Assembly: GCA_951394045.1 (NCBI GenBank) | Contig: OX595985.1 | Coordinates: forward strand, 5,518,001 to 5,582,000 | Reading direction: 5' to 3' | Source: Nitzschia sp. DOCU1 | Taxonomy: Eukaryota > Bacillariophyta > Bacillariophyceae > Bacillariales > Bacillariaceae | Length of the DNA stretch: 64,000 bases | Shown here: positions 30,485 through 40,513 of the stretch, piece after piece | Layout of the letters: the number at the start of each line of letters is the position of its first letter | How positions within the stretch are numbered: position 1 is the first letter of the stretch | Notes under the pieces: generated by a model | Seen by the model: only the letters and a program-made list of their open reading frames with translations | Database searches by the model: none | What the model was told of the DNA's origin: nothing | Translations under genes and position numbers: made by a program

Positions 30485-33400
30485 TCAGACTACATATGTA
30501 ATAGCGACTTAATTAATAGAAAACGAATTGTCGCACAATGCCCCGCCGAATGTCACATTCTCTCTAGCCTACATAGGCCGAAGAAGCGACAGAGAACGCA
30601 GCGTTCGCCAGAGGTGCTAATCCTAGTCCCGTCTACGGTACCAGGAGGCGCGCCAATGGTGTTACGTGGGCTTGTTGACAGTGGTTGTACAGGAACCATC
30701 ATCCTAAATGACTTCACAGCTCGGCGCAGAACCTGGAAGGATCGCACCGGACAGTGGACGACAAAGGGTGGTACATTCTGCACCACAAAGAAAGAAAAGA
30801 TACCACTGATATTTGCAGACTTCACAAGACAGAAACAAATAGAATGGGAGTGCCACGTGGACACCCAGTCTAAGTCCAAACGAGAGAACTACGATATTAT
30901 ACTCGGTAAGGACATACAGCAATACATGGGCTTAGATATACTAAATAGTAGCCTCACCCTCAAATGGGACGGAATAGAAGTACCCATGCGAGAGTTCGGA
31001 GCGCTGCGCGACCGTAGCAGAGCTATGGAAGTATACAACCTCTCACAAGAGGCGGAGTCTACCGCCGAACTAGCCAAGCGCACCACTGAGATTTTGGACG
31101 CGCACTATGAAAAAGCTAACCTAGAACAACTGTGCAAGGAGCAGTCGCACCTGTCAGAGACGGAACAAGGCGACTTGCTACGACTACTTCGCAAATATGA
31201 AACACTATTTGACGGTACACTCGGCGAGTGGAAGGGAACCGACATTGATTTAGAACTAAGGGATGATGCGAAACCGTATCATGCACGTCCTTTTCCCATA
31301 CCGCAAGTACATGAAGGCGCTATGCGACGCGAAGTCGAACGACTCTGCGCGTTAGGCGTCTTGGAAGAAGATAATGATAGTGAATGGGGGGCACCCTCGT
31401 TTATTATCCCCAAAAAGAATGGTACCGTACGATTCATCAGCGACTTCAGAAAGTTAAACACGATGCTAAAGCGTAAACCGTATCCTATCCCTAAGATTCA
31501 AGACATGCTATTGAAGCTGCAAGGCTTCCAATACGCAAGTTCTTTAGATCTGAACATGGGGTACTATACTATACGTTTAAGCCCTGCGGCGTCAAAGCTA
31601 TGTACTATTGTGCTGCCCTTTGGCAAGTACAAGTATAGACGTTTACCCATGGGAGTGGCTGGTTCGCCAGATATCTTTCAAGCAAAAATGTCCTCCCTGA
31701 TGGCAGGACTCGAATTCGTACGAACCTATCTCGATGACGTACTCATAGTCAGTTCAAGTACTTTTAACGACCACCTTACCAAACTCGAGCAAGCCCTAGC
31801 GCGTATCGCCAAAGCCGGGCTCAAGGTAAATGCGCAGAAATCCTTCTTTGGACGAGGCGAGATCGAGTACCTTGGTTATTGGGTAACCAGGGAAGGTGTC
31901 CAACCTCTCCCCAAAAAGGTCGACAGCATCTTGGCAATGAAAGCGCCAAAAAACCGAAAGGAACTTCGAGGCTTTATTGGTCTCGTTAACTACTACCGCG
32001 ACATGTGGAGGCGTCGTTCACACGTGCTCGCACCATTAACGTCTATGACATCCAAGAACGTCCCTTGGCGTTGGGGCGAAGAACAACAGAAGGCCTTCGA
32101 TGAGGCGAAACGTATAATTAGTAAGGAAGCTATACTAGCATTTCCAAATTTCTTAAAACGGTTCGTTATCTACACGGACGCTTCTAAATACCAGCTTGGT
32201 GGCGTCATCACGCAGGACGGACGTCCGTTAGCGTTCTACAGCAGGAAACTGACCGACGCGCAGACGCGCTACACGACAACTGAGCGCGAATTGCTCTCAA
32301 TTGTCGAGACTCTGAAAGAGTTCCGTACTATTCTTCTTGGACAGAAGATAACGATCTATACAGATCACAAGAATTTACTATTTAACGATCTCAAGACGGA
32401 TCGCGTGTTACGCTGGCGTCTACTAATTGAAGAATATGGTGCCAACATCGAGTACATCAAAGGCGTCAACAACGTCGTCGCTGACGTGCTTAGCCGCTAT
32501 CCTCGTTCTGATACTCCAGTCGTTCCGGTCAGTGCGCCGACGCGAGAACAAGCGCACGAGCTCTTCGCGGGAGATAGGCTTCCAGCCGACCTCTTCCCTT
32601 TGAGCTTTCGCGTCATTGCTGAGTATCAACAACGGGATTTGCAAATGCAACAGCTCACGGAATCTCACCCTGACGTCACCCGGAAGATATTCCGTGGGGG
32701 CGAACAGCTGATTTGCTACAAAGATAAGATTTACATTCCGCGCATACTGCGTAACCATGTCATCAATTGGTACCACGAATACTTAATGCACCCGGGAGAA
32801 TTGCGAACGGCAGAAACAATTGCCCAGCATCTCTATTGGCCAGGTATTAAAGCCGACGTTAAGAAAGTAGTTCAACGTTGCGACCCATGTCAAAAGGGTA
32901 AAACGAAAAGGCTTAAGTACGGGAAGCTTCCAGAGAAGCTCGCAGAGGCCCAACCATGGGAACATTTGTGTGTCGACACGATTGGACCCTATAAGATTAG
33001 GCGAAGAGGAAAGAAGCCGCTAGAATTCATGGCACTAACGTTTATTGATCCTGCTACAGGATGGTTCGAGATGACAGAGATCAATAACAAACAAGCCGAT
33101 AACATCGCGAACATGGTAGAGAAGCAATGGCTCTCGCGATATCCTTGGCCGGAGCTCATCACATACGATGCAGGCCCCGAGTTCAAGGCCGAATTTCAAG
33201 AGTTAATTAAGAACGAATACGCGATCAAGGCGAAGCCTTCATCAAAGCGAAACCCCCAGTCGAACGCCATACTCGAGAGAGTACATGGTACTATTGGGAA
33301 CATGATTCGCACCTTCAACTTCGACAACGTCGATGACGACGAACCGTTCGCCGGACTGGTGAGCGCCGTATGCTTCGGAATTCGGAGTACCTATCACACG

Positions 33401-33727
33401 ACACTCAAGGCGACACCAGGACAATTGGTGTTCGGCCGAGACATGATCTTTCCGATCCAACATCAGGCGGATTGGCAGATGATCGAGGAACAGAAGCAAC
33501 GACGAATTGCTGAAAACAATAAGAGAGAAAATGAACGACGCGTCGAACACGACTACGCAGTGGGCGACCGCGTGCTGAAGCTAGTAGCTGACCCAAACAA
33601 GGTAGAGCCCAAACGTGAGGGCCCTTGTACTATTGAGCGAGTACATGCTAATGGTACGGTCACACTACGTTTCGGTAACCTTATCGAGAGACTTAACATA
33701 AGACAGATCGTCCCGTATAAGTCGTAG
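30485..33727 (+). CDS. Gypsy pol polyprotein (protease, RT, RNase H, integrase)
   Basis: The frame is open from the codon after the gag TGA to a TAG at 33727. Numbering from the GTG at 30614: protease near residue 22 (L-V-D-S-G-C-T-G), RT from about 200 to 400 with F-I-S-D-F-R-K-L-N, L-D-L-N-M-G-Y and the catalytic Y-L-D-D near 371, RNase H near 519 (Y-T-D-A-S-K) with T-E-R-E-L and Y-T-D-H-K, then the integrase HHCC finger at about 715-760 (H-P-G-E, C-D-P-C-Q-K-G-K) and the DDE core from about 785 (C-V-D-T-I-G-P, then a final E in L-E-R-V-H-G). All catalytic residues looked for are present. The protease begins about 64 codons after the stop, and no start codon in good context lies between, so readthrough of UGA is the simplest route to a gag-pol fusion. 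Confidence 0.93.
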   Translation, partial: SDYICNSDLINRKRIVAQCPAECHILSSLHRPKKRQRTQRSPEVLILVPSTVPGGAPMVLRGLVDSGCTGTIILNDFTARRRTWKDRTGQWTTKGGTFCTTKKEKIPLIFADFTRQKQIEWECHVDTQSKSKRENYDIILGKDIQQYMGLDILNSSLTLKWDGIEVPMREFGALRDRSRAMEVYNLSQEAESTAELAKRTTEILDAHYEKANLEQLCKEQSHLSETEQGDLLRLLRKYETLFDGTLGEWKGTDIDLELRDDAKPYHARPFPIPQVHEGAMRREVERLCALGVLEEDNDSEWGAPSFIIPKKNGTVRFISDFRKLNTMLKRKPYPIPKIQDMLLKLQGFQYASSLDLNMGYYTIRLSPAASKLCTIVLPFGKYKYRRLPMGVAGSPDIFQAKMSSLMAGLEFVRTYLDDVLIVSSSTFNDHLTKLEQALARIAKAGLKVNAQKSFFGRGEIEYLGYWVTREGVQPLPKKVDSILAMKAPKNRKELRGFIGLVNYYRDMWRRRSHVLAPLTSMTSKNVPWRWGEEQQKAFDEAKRIISKEAILAFPNFLKRFVIYTDASKYQLGGVITQDGRPLAFYSRKLTDAQTRYTTTERELLSIVETLKEFRTILLGQKITIYTDHKNLLFNDLKTDRVLRWRLLIEEYGANIEYIKGVNNVVADVLSRYPRSDTPVVPVSAPTREQAHELFAGDRLPADLFPLSFRVIAEYQQRDLQMQQLTESHPDVTRKIFRGGEQLICYKDKIYIPRILRNHVINWYHEYLMHPGELRTAETIAQHLYWPGIKADVKKVVQRCDPCQKGKTKRLKYGKLPEKLAEAQPWEHLCVDTIGPYKIRRRGKKPLEFMALTFIDPATGWFEMTEINNKQADNIANMVEKQWLSRYPWPELITYDAGPEFKAEFQELIKNEYAIKAKPSSKRNPQSNAILERVHGTIGNMIRTFNFDNVDDDEPFAGLVSAVCFGIRSTYHTTLKATPGQLVFGRDMIFPIQHQADWQMIEEQKQRRIAENNKRENERRVEHDYAVGDRVLKLVADPNKVEPKREGPCTIERVHANGTVTLRFGNLIERLNIRQIVPYKS

Positions 33728-33755
33728 GATTAACGGCTCCGATCCGGGGGGCGAG

Positions 33756-34275
33756 TGCAGTAGGCACGATAATGCCTGAAACGGCGTGACAGGACTAACA
33801 TGACTAATGTAGACTAACAGGACTAGCTATAACGCATAGCATCCAACATAACATACGTACGTACAAATATATACTGTCGACGGACGGACACAGAGGCCAC
33901 GTGACGTCGTCGAGCATGCCAGGTGGCGCGCTTGCGCAAAGAAAGTGTGACACACATATATGGTCGGAGCGAGGCGACGACTATATCTATCTTGATGCCG
34001 GTCTTGACGCTAGGCGTCAGGACCTAGAGTCATACTATAGATGTTCGAAGGTCATAGGATGCTAGGCGTCACTAGCTAGAGCAGTCATCAAGAAACACAA
34101 CACTGCTAGTTAGGGATGGGCATGTCCTACCTTCTTGACAACTATCTTGTCTACTAAGATATATAGTCGTGATCACGATCAGATGGGAAGATGGAGTCGA
34201 TGCAACGATAGATCTAACTTTAAAATAGTCTCACAATTTCCAAAAACAATCTACTGCAGTTTCTAGCCTAGTGCA
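33756..34275 (+). repeat. 3' LTR of the Gypsy element (520 bp)
   Basis: It reads as identical to the 5' LTR. A G-rich polypurine stretch (CCGGGGGGCGAG) lies immediately before it. Confidence 0.92.
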
Positions 34276-34666
34276 GGTGTCCCTAGTCTTGGCTAGTTAC
34301 GACTCCTCGTCACCCATGGTCTGAATTATTTCCTTGCTCTAAATACATCTCCTCTCTTAGGCGATGAATATTTACTACTTAGATTGTAGGCATGCCGTTG
34401 GCAAGGGACTCTATGGGTTAGTCGAATGCTACTATGCAATATTACAGAGCGCGTACATGTGTAATGCTGTGACTCCTTTGAACGCTGCCCCGGTGCGCCG
34501 TCAGCAATGACGTCACCGCTCGTTCATGTCCCTGTCTGTGTCCGTCCGTTAGCCATCTGTACGTCTTCCGTCCAGCGGACGACTCCGTTCGTCTACGACT
34601 ACTAATGCTACCAATGTATAGGACTTAATGGACTAAACTAATTACGTGTCTCTGCGGGGTATGGCA
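34276..34666 (+). repeat. Family-A Copia LTR, right part, after the Gypsy insertion
   Basis: It continues the LTR started at 28366 and ends TATGGCA at 34666, exactly where the 4541-3970 LTR ends. No internal Copia sequence follows, so this is a solo LTR. The outer flanks (GGACC and CCCGC) do not match, so the target duplication is lost or the solo LTR was rearranged. TGACGTCA lies at 34508-34515. Confidence 0.85.
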
Positions 34667-35287
34667 CCCGCTTCCCTATGGAACAGTTCGGTTACTTGGA
34701 CCAGTACGGTGTAATCCGTCTGATGTTAACCTGTTGCTGTAGGGGGCCATTTTGAATGGTCACGGTTCCATTGTCATAGAGCCAAAAGGTCAGGCATCTC
34801 TTTGATTCCAGCATCATCCAGAGCCTTTATCATAGGGTCATCATCATCATACCCGATGACTTCCTTGAGGATGCGGTCCAAAATCGCCTTTCTGGCCATC
34901 GAACGAGTCGTTGGCATCGGCAACTGGTTTCCTCCTCCGGACCCTGGTGCCATCGCCAGAAACTTTCACAACAGACGCTACTGCGACTGTTAATCTAACA
35001 AATTGTAGTAGGCCTCGGTCAAGAGGCAAATCTCCTGTAGTAGTAGCTTCACTATACTGTTAAGAGATATTGTAACTACACTCCGGTCCCCACTTGTCCC
35101 ATTGCCACGAATACCCCTTGAAGTCATCCCAATGACTCCCCGTTAAATGACAGTCATCTTCCCAATAGCTGACGTTGCTACCTACCGTAGATAGTAGTCA
35201 ACTGTAGTCCCCATAACAAACCGCAGTTTCCTCGTGACGCAATCGAGTCCATCGGATCGAAAGAATCATACGAATCCATCCGGTTTC
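34667..35287. other. Intergenic, nothing recognised
   Basis: Host sequence downstream of the minus-strand acidic TM gene. Short ORFs at 34802-35029 lack domains. Confidence 0.4.
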
Positions 35288-36004
35288 TTACAATGAGTCA
35301 TCTGAGTCCTGTCTTGAGATCAATGGGGGTAAATCCGACTCTATGCTTCCCTCATCTTCTTCGACCGTGTCCCACATAACTTCATCATCGATGTAGCGGA
35401 TAGTGTCGCCCGCGTCGTAGCTCCATCCTTTGTCCCAGAAGTTGTCGCTTTCCTTGTTGTTGTACCAGTCGGATGGGTCGTAATCGTCGTCCATTCCGCA
35501 TTCAAGCAAATCGGGGAGCGATTCATCTTCCTCTTCATGCTGGGTGGTGTGGCATTGATTTTTGCCTTCAGCATTGTTCTTGGCACTGCTAGCCTCGCCT
35601 TTTGCGTTATCTTGGGTTCCGTCGCCGACATCTTCGTCATCATCTGGGTCCAGGCGGCAGTCAATACTTGTGTTGGGCAAGTCGAAAACTGGCAATGGTG
35701 AGGGTCCCAAATAACAGCCACCTGGGAAAATTGCCCATGGCGCAAGAGCAAAAATCAGGAGCATCAGATTGCTACATTTGGAAAACCTGTGCCCAAAGGA
35801 TACCTGCTTTCCAAGCCGAGTCGCCATAATTGCAATGGGGTCCACCCAATAGAATGGCATTCCTCCTTTTCCTCCAGGTGCCACGGGTGAGACACTCACT
35901 GCTTCATAAGGCCGGTGAGACTCTGCCTCCGAGAGAGGGTTCATTTCCTCCTTGTTTCCTTCTTTGTTTACCATGATAGTAACTTTCTCTTTTTCAATAG
36001 GCAT
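35288..36004 (-). CDS. Unknown acidic protein with one membrane segment (238 residues)
   Basis: I do not recognise this protein. A Lys/Glu-rich N-terminus of about 75 residues leads to a hydrophobic stretch near residues 80-102 (C-S-N-L-M-L-L-I-F-A-L-A-P-W-A-I-F) that fits a single membrane helix. After this comes a strongly acidic, Asp/Glu-rich tail of about 120 residues with several Trp-Tyr motifs (D-W-Y-N-N, W-D-K-G-W-S-Y). The ATG at 36004 is the first in frame. Topology and site cannot be told from sequence. The tail could be a secreted or luminal low-complexity region. It may be a genuine host gene because the frame is open and composition is consistent over the whole length, but there is no family support. 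Confidence 0.55.
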   Translation of the reverse strand: MPIEKEKVTIMVNKEGNKEEMNPLSEAESHRPYEAVSVSPVAPGGKGGMPFYWVDPIAIMATRLGKQVSFGHRFSKCSNLMLLIFALAPWAIFPGGCYLGPSPLPVFDLPNTSIDCRLDPDDDEDVGDGTQDNAKGEASSAKNNAEGKNQCHTTQHEEEDESLPDLLECGMDDDYDPSDWYNNKESDNFWDKGWSYDAGDTIRYIDDEVMWDTVEEDEGSIESDLPPLISRQDSDDSL

Positions 36005-36583
36005 TCATCAATTCAACAATGAGGACGTTACGAAGAGAAGAGTAGAGCAATGGACGTTTCCAACGGGGCATCCAAGGGAACAGAACACATGTGTGTATCA
36101 TATCCATGTCGTATCAAAGTCCAAGATATCTTGGAATTTCGGCCAAACTCCAAGATATCTGCTTGGACTTCGCTTTTACGTAGAACACAGTACATTCGCT
36201 ACGGCAAACGACACACAGCCACAAGTCTTTCCCCGCCTTCTGCGAGCCTCTGGGGCCACGGGAAGTGTCATTCATTCGACGGTGTTAGCCCACGCGCCCT
36301 CCGACGTGAGCAATCGCTTTCTACACCCAAAGTGTGTACATGCCACAGTATTCTTCAATTGTGCTTGCTTGGCTTCTTGTGCTTTTTGTTCATCCGCCGC
36401 CTTTTCTGCCAGTTGCTCTCTCGGGCCCGAACGCAATGCTGAGCGGGCGTTCCTTTGACCCTATAGTCACCCCCGATCAATTGAACCAGTATACTTGAAC
36501 ATCATTCCAGACCGTGATTTGGTGCCAAGATTTGACGACCGAGCAAAAATTTCCAAAATATTCGATCCCTAGCGCCATAACAC
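36005..36583. other. Intergenic region with a copied CHORD-gene fragment
   Basis: Apart from the 101-bp copy at 36312-36412, no feature is supported. Confidence 0.5.
36312..36412 (-). repeat. 101-bp exact copy of part of the CHORD gene
   Basis: These bases are identical to 37285-37385 in the coding region of the CHORD gene, in the same orientation about 970 bp away. Sequence on both sides is unrelated. The copied piece covers a Lys/Ala-rich stretch and the first cysteines of the CHORD domain. Confidence 0.9.
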
Positions 36584-36772
36584 GCAGTTGCAGCATGTCA
36601 TAGCTTTTTCCGTTCATTCTGTGAAATTGTCAATACGTGTGGAAACAAGGACCGGCCTGTCGTTTGCGAATGTGTGTACGAATACGGGTACGATCTTCCG
36701 GTGGCAGATCCGAACGAGGAGCGTAGCTTCGCGCAAGCTTGCGAGGAGATGGGCTACGAAGTGAAAAGCTAA
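36584..36772 (+). pseudogene. C-terminal coding-like fragment, cysteine-rich, unknown
   Basis: From a TAA at about 36578 the frame is open to a stop at about 36770-36772 and reads as a Cys- and acid-rich peptide (C-G-N-K-D-R-P-V-V-C-E-C-V-Y, then E-E-M-G-Y-E-V-K-S). No start codon or splice signal is clear. It ends close to the convergent CHORD gene. It may be the last exon or relic of a gene that I cannot identify. Confidence 0.35.
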
Positions 36773-36788
36773 TTATAGACTAGGAAGT

Positions 36789-37694
36789 TTATTTTATTCG
36801 TAGCTGATCGGCAGCCACTCCCTTCATCATTGCTTTGAGTTTCCCACCCAGATCTTGTGCGACAGCAGTAAGCAGTTCTGCGTCGTTCGAGGCAGTAACA
36901 GAATGTTCTTTCTTCATGCCATCCACGACCTGATAAAATAGCTCTTTTTCTATTCCCAGTTCGGCCAAGACTTTCTGCAGCCGCTCGAGCACTGGTGCAG
37001 CCTCGGCCCCTCCCGCACTTCGCGCCTTGTTAAAATCATCGATACTCTTGAGACCCGAGGCTTCTGCTGCCTGCTCTCTTAGATCGGTGCCTCCGAGGAA
37101 CATTTTCTGGCCATTTTCTTGCTTAATTTCACTACATGTTCCAGTTTGACAGCCGGGAATATTTTGAAAGTCCTCCCAGTCGTAAGCCTTTTTGGTGGGA
37201 CAGCATGCCCAGTACTTTGCAGTTTCATGGAAGACGGGTGGCAAACGATGAAATTGACAATCTGGATAAGGCCCTCCCTTTGGAAATCGCTTTCTACACC
37301 CAAAGTGTGTACATGCCACAGTATTCTTCAATTGTGCTTGCTTGGCTTCTTGTGCTTTTTGTTCATCCGCCGCCTTTTCTGCCAGCGTTTGCGACGGTCC
37401 ATGACAAATATAAACATCGGCGCGATCGGCCACTTCGTCAACAACGACGGCATCACTGCACAATGCCACCAGTTCTGTTTTTTCTGAAGCTTCTGAAACT
37501 TGACATCGCTGCGCTAGATGCATATCCGATTCGGTGAGAGGATTTGTCTCGGTAAACTTGGCGTTGTAGGATTCCACAAATTGATGCAGCAAATTCGACG
37601 CAGGTCCGTTCTTCCAAGACTTTGGAAGAGTGATCTTGAGCGACTTGTGAAGCTCGGTGTTATCGTTGTCTTCGTAGTGCAAAAAAACTTTCAT
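36789..37694 (-). CDS. CHORD-domain protein
   Basis: The 301-residue protein has one cysteine- and histidine-rich CHORD domain at about residues 127-192: C-T-H-F-G-C, then P-D-C-Q-F-H, then F-H-E-T-A-K-Y-W-A-C-C, then W-E-D-F-Q-N-I-P-G-C, ending T-G-T-C-S. CHORD modules bind two zinc ions and act as HSP90/SGT1 partners in RAR1 and CHP-1/melusin proteins. RAR1-type proteins normally have two CHORDs, and animal ones add a CS domain; here there is one CHORD, an N-terminal region of about 90 residues that may be ubiquitin-like, a Lys/Gln-rich helix, and a C-terminal helical part. It probably acts as a co-chaperone in the cytosol. The ATG at 37694 is the first in frame. A 101-bp copy of part of the gene lies nearby. 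Confidence 0.85.
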   Translation of the reverse strand: MKVFLHYEDNDNTELHKSLKITLPKSWKNGPASNLLHQFVESYNAKFTETNPLTESDMHLAQRCQVSEASEKTELVALCSDAVVVDEVADRADVYICHGPSQTLAEKAADEQKAQEAKQAQLKNTVACTHFGCRKRFPKGGPYPDCQFHRLPPVFHETAKYWACCPTKKAYDWEDFQNIPGCQTGTCSEIKQENGQKMFLGGTDLREQAAEASGLKSIDDFNKARSAGGAEAAPVLERLQKVLAELGIEKELFYQVVDGMKKEHSVTASNDAELLTAVAQDLGGKLKAMMKGVAADQLRIK

Positions 37695-39018
37695 GGTGCT
37701 TCGACTAATACATTGCTAGTAGCTAGCACAATTAGTTGTCGAAATGATAAGATGTTTGAGTGTGTTCAAAGGAAATGGCCGATCCATACAGTATCGTCCT
37801 GAGTTTCGGTCATTGTCGGCCATTGGATGCTGCAGATGGAAGGGATCGGACGAGAATTTCCAGCCAATCAATGATCAGATGTGAGATTGGCACGCTCGCA
37901 AACAAGCGTTTTAGACTTCGATGGAAAGGCAGTGAGTCGGAATTTTATACATGGTGCAAACGCTGTATAACAAGACTCAATACTCATGACTGAAGGATGT
38001 GACCAATGCGACCGTTAATCCCACATCGCTGAGCGGGAGATGACAATGGCGCAACACAAAAAAGCCATTCACTTATAAACTTTCATTTGCGAGTAATCCT
38101 GGAGTACTGCTGCTGCACTCCTACCACTGTATGGGTATAAAGTCCTTGATTCCCGCTATACAGTGGTTGCAGCAGCATTATTATTCGATTGCTAGTTATT
38201 ATTCAATTACTACTTCAATATTACCAAGGTAAATGCATTCGATCGTGGAGCAAAGTATTATAATTCATGCATTTTACTAACATCCTCATTTGAACTTGAC
38301 AACCTGCTCACCAGCCAGCATCGCTACGAATTGCCAGGTCGAAGAAGAATGGTTGGAAAATTGTGCATTGCTATTTTTTCTGGCCGAACCACCGCCGCCA
38401 GCAGCACTACTTAAATTGGTGGTTCTTACTTTATTTTCACAAATGTGACAATCAACTTCTGGGTGCTGCATTACTACTGCTGCAAAGGCATGGACAACAA
38501 CGCCACCACCATGGCTGCTGCTACCAATTGGCGGATACATCAAGCTGCCGCTACTAGGCTACCACCACAGCCAGCACTACTTTCAAATCATTGGTCGGTT
38601 CTTTATTTCCACAATCGCCACAATCAACTTCCATTGCTACTTCTGTAAAGTTGTGGATGACCACGACAACCCTGCGGTCGCTGCTGGCAAACCGATAGTA
38701 CATGGGGCGAATTCTTAGTATTTCATGCTCTCGCAGAGTAACTGGCACTGCTATCAATTGACAATCACAACTAGTAGCAAGACGCATGGTACTATGCTGC
38801 TAGTGCTGGTCAGTAGCCAGTTGCAATAACACTACTGGCAGTAGTGCTTGCCCTATATTGCTTTATCTCTACTAGTACCACCAAATTGATAGTTGGACAC
38901 GTGCCGCATTTGTTTGAGCACTGCCTTCGGGGTAGTAAGATATTATTAATAGTACTGCACGTGTTTTCTGAACTTTTCTTTTGCTTTTTCTGATTTTTCA
39001 ATTTTCACTCGTTGCCTC
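37695..39018. other. Intergenic, low-complexity and hairpin sequence
   Basis: It holds an inverted repeat at about 38107-38180 (TGCTGCTGCA...ACCACTGTA facing TACAGTGGTTGCAGCAGCA) and two diverged copies of a stretch of about 100 bp (38411-38520 and 38583-38680) with TTCTTTATTTCCACAA-type text. No gene is supported. Confidence 0.5.
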
Positions 39019-39023
39019 GTAAC

Positions 39024-39375
39024 TGTTGAAATTCAATTCACGTAGCGCCTGGTATCGCTCCGTCTGTCTCTTGAACAGTCCGTGAATGAAAATAGAATCT
39101 CGGTAGAAGTAAAAATCAGGTAGATCTGGTGATAGTCGTCGAGTCTAAGATATTATAGAAAGTATGAGCTATTCCTCGTATTTTCCTTTTGTTTCTTTCT
39201 TCATTCTCTTTCAATCTTTCTTCGAATCTCTTCATCTCTCCATAGAAATCTCTCGCAGTTGTAGTCGTCTGATTCAGTCGTATTTGACTCGTGCTTCAGC
39301 GTTCACTATATGCGCCTAATTCAGTACTCTTGATTCATTCATGTGATTCATCGTCGCGAAATATCGCGTCCAACA
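39024..39375 (-). repeat. 3' LTR of the minus-strand Copia (352 bp)
   Basis: It reads as identical to 45435-45786, TGTTG...CAACA, preceded by GTAAC. Confidence 0.93.
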
Positions 39376-39403
39376 CACTCCTGCCGGCCAATCGGATGTA
39401 GAT

Positions 39404-40513
39404 CTAGTTGCCCATAATAGCCTTCCGAAATGCATGAAACTTCGCTCCAGTCAATGGCTTGGTCATGTAGTCTGCAATCATCTCATCCGTTGGGCGGTAT
39501 TCGATAGTAACTTCCTTTCGCTTGATCAGATCTGTGATGTAGAAGTACTTGATATCGAAGTGTCGTGTCCTCTTCCCACAGCTTTCTTTTCCATTTTCCT
39601 CCAACTTCATTGAACTCATATTGTCTCTGAATATCACGTTTGTAGTCACTTGAATTCCTTGCGCTTCCATGAATCGTCGCGTCCATAGAACTTTCGAAAT
39701 GATATCGTCGCCTGAAATCAGTTCCGCTTCGGTAGAACTTCGCGAATTGGTTTTCTGCTTCGTAGAAATGGTAGTAGGACAACCTTCTCCAAGTGTCATA
39801 GCAGCTCCTGTGTGACTCTTCATGTCTGGATGTACCGCGAATGCTGCGTCCAGATACCATTTGATCACGTTCAGACTCTCTGCCTTCAGCTTCATCACGT
39901 CGTCTTTGGTAGTTTTCAAGAACTCCATCATACGCTTAAGTTTCTCCCAGTCGCTCTTGTTTGGGTTGCGTACTCGCGTAGTCAAGAATGAAATTGCGGG
40001 TTGTAGATCCTGCCTTCCGCGCTTACTTAGAAACAAACCCTTCGCCACAAAGGTATGAAATTCGGCTGCGCGCGCCGCATCGAGCTGAGTTGCCGTGTTG
40101 TCGACTTTAAACAATTTCTCGGTCCATGGGCAGGTGCGCTTTCCATCCGTCGTTTCAGAATATTCTTCAAGCATCGTATGCACGTAGTCTCGCATATCAA
40201 CAATCAATGTTCCGGGCTCCGTATAATCCAGAGTCATTCCCAAATAGTCGTGCCTCTTACCGAAGGTTGCTTTTACCTCGGCTATTCCATCATCGGCATA
40301 TTGCTGGTTCAACCACTTGAGAAAGTCTTTGTTGACTTGTGGGTCCACATGACTTGACTTCAAATCGTCGACGTGCCATACCACAGTATGCTGTTTCCCG
40401 TTCACTGTTCGATTGGCCACACATGGGTCGTATGGATTGACCTTGAATCCGATTCCTTCGATGTCCTTTCGAAATCTCTTGTAGTAAAGTAGCGAAGATT
40501 TCAACATGCCGTA
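39404..40513 (-). pseudogene. Copia RT C-terminal part and RNase H, cut off from its start
   Basis: This resumes exactly where the upstream part stops: V-K-A-L before the insertion, Y-G-M-L-K-S-S after it, the normal Copia junction. It contains the catalytic W-H-V-D-D-L box of RT, a Y-L-D-A-A-F RNase H start, S-S-T-E-A-E-L and the D-N-M-S-S motif, then a normal C-terminus with TAG/TAA before the LTR. An ORF of 426 residues runs on into the inserted element upstream (to 40684), but those residues are not Copia. It could be translated only from a fortuitous start. Confidence 0.9.

Larger units (their letters stand above)
28610..34275 (+). mobile_element. Complete Gypsy-type LTR retrotransposon (5,666 bp) nested in a Copia LTR
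   Basis: Two 520-bp LTRs (28610-29129 and 33756-34275) that read as identical, with TGCAG...GTGCA ends, enclose gag and pol in the order protease, RT, RNase H, integrase, the Gypsy order. The flanks are GGTG on both sides (28606-28609 and 34276-34279), a 4-bp target duplication. Removing the element and one GGTG restores the Copia LTR exactly. Both ORFs are intact, so the element is young and possibly active. Confidence 0.93.

Noticed and set aside
35341..35751. Minus-strand ORF of 136 codons in another frame
   Set aside because: It is a frame shadow inside the 238-residue acidic membrane protein gene.
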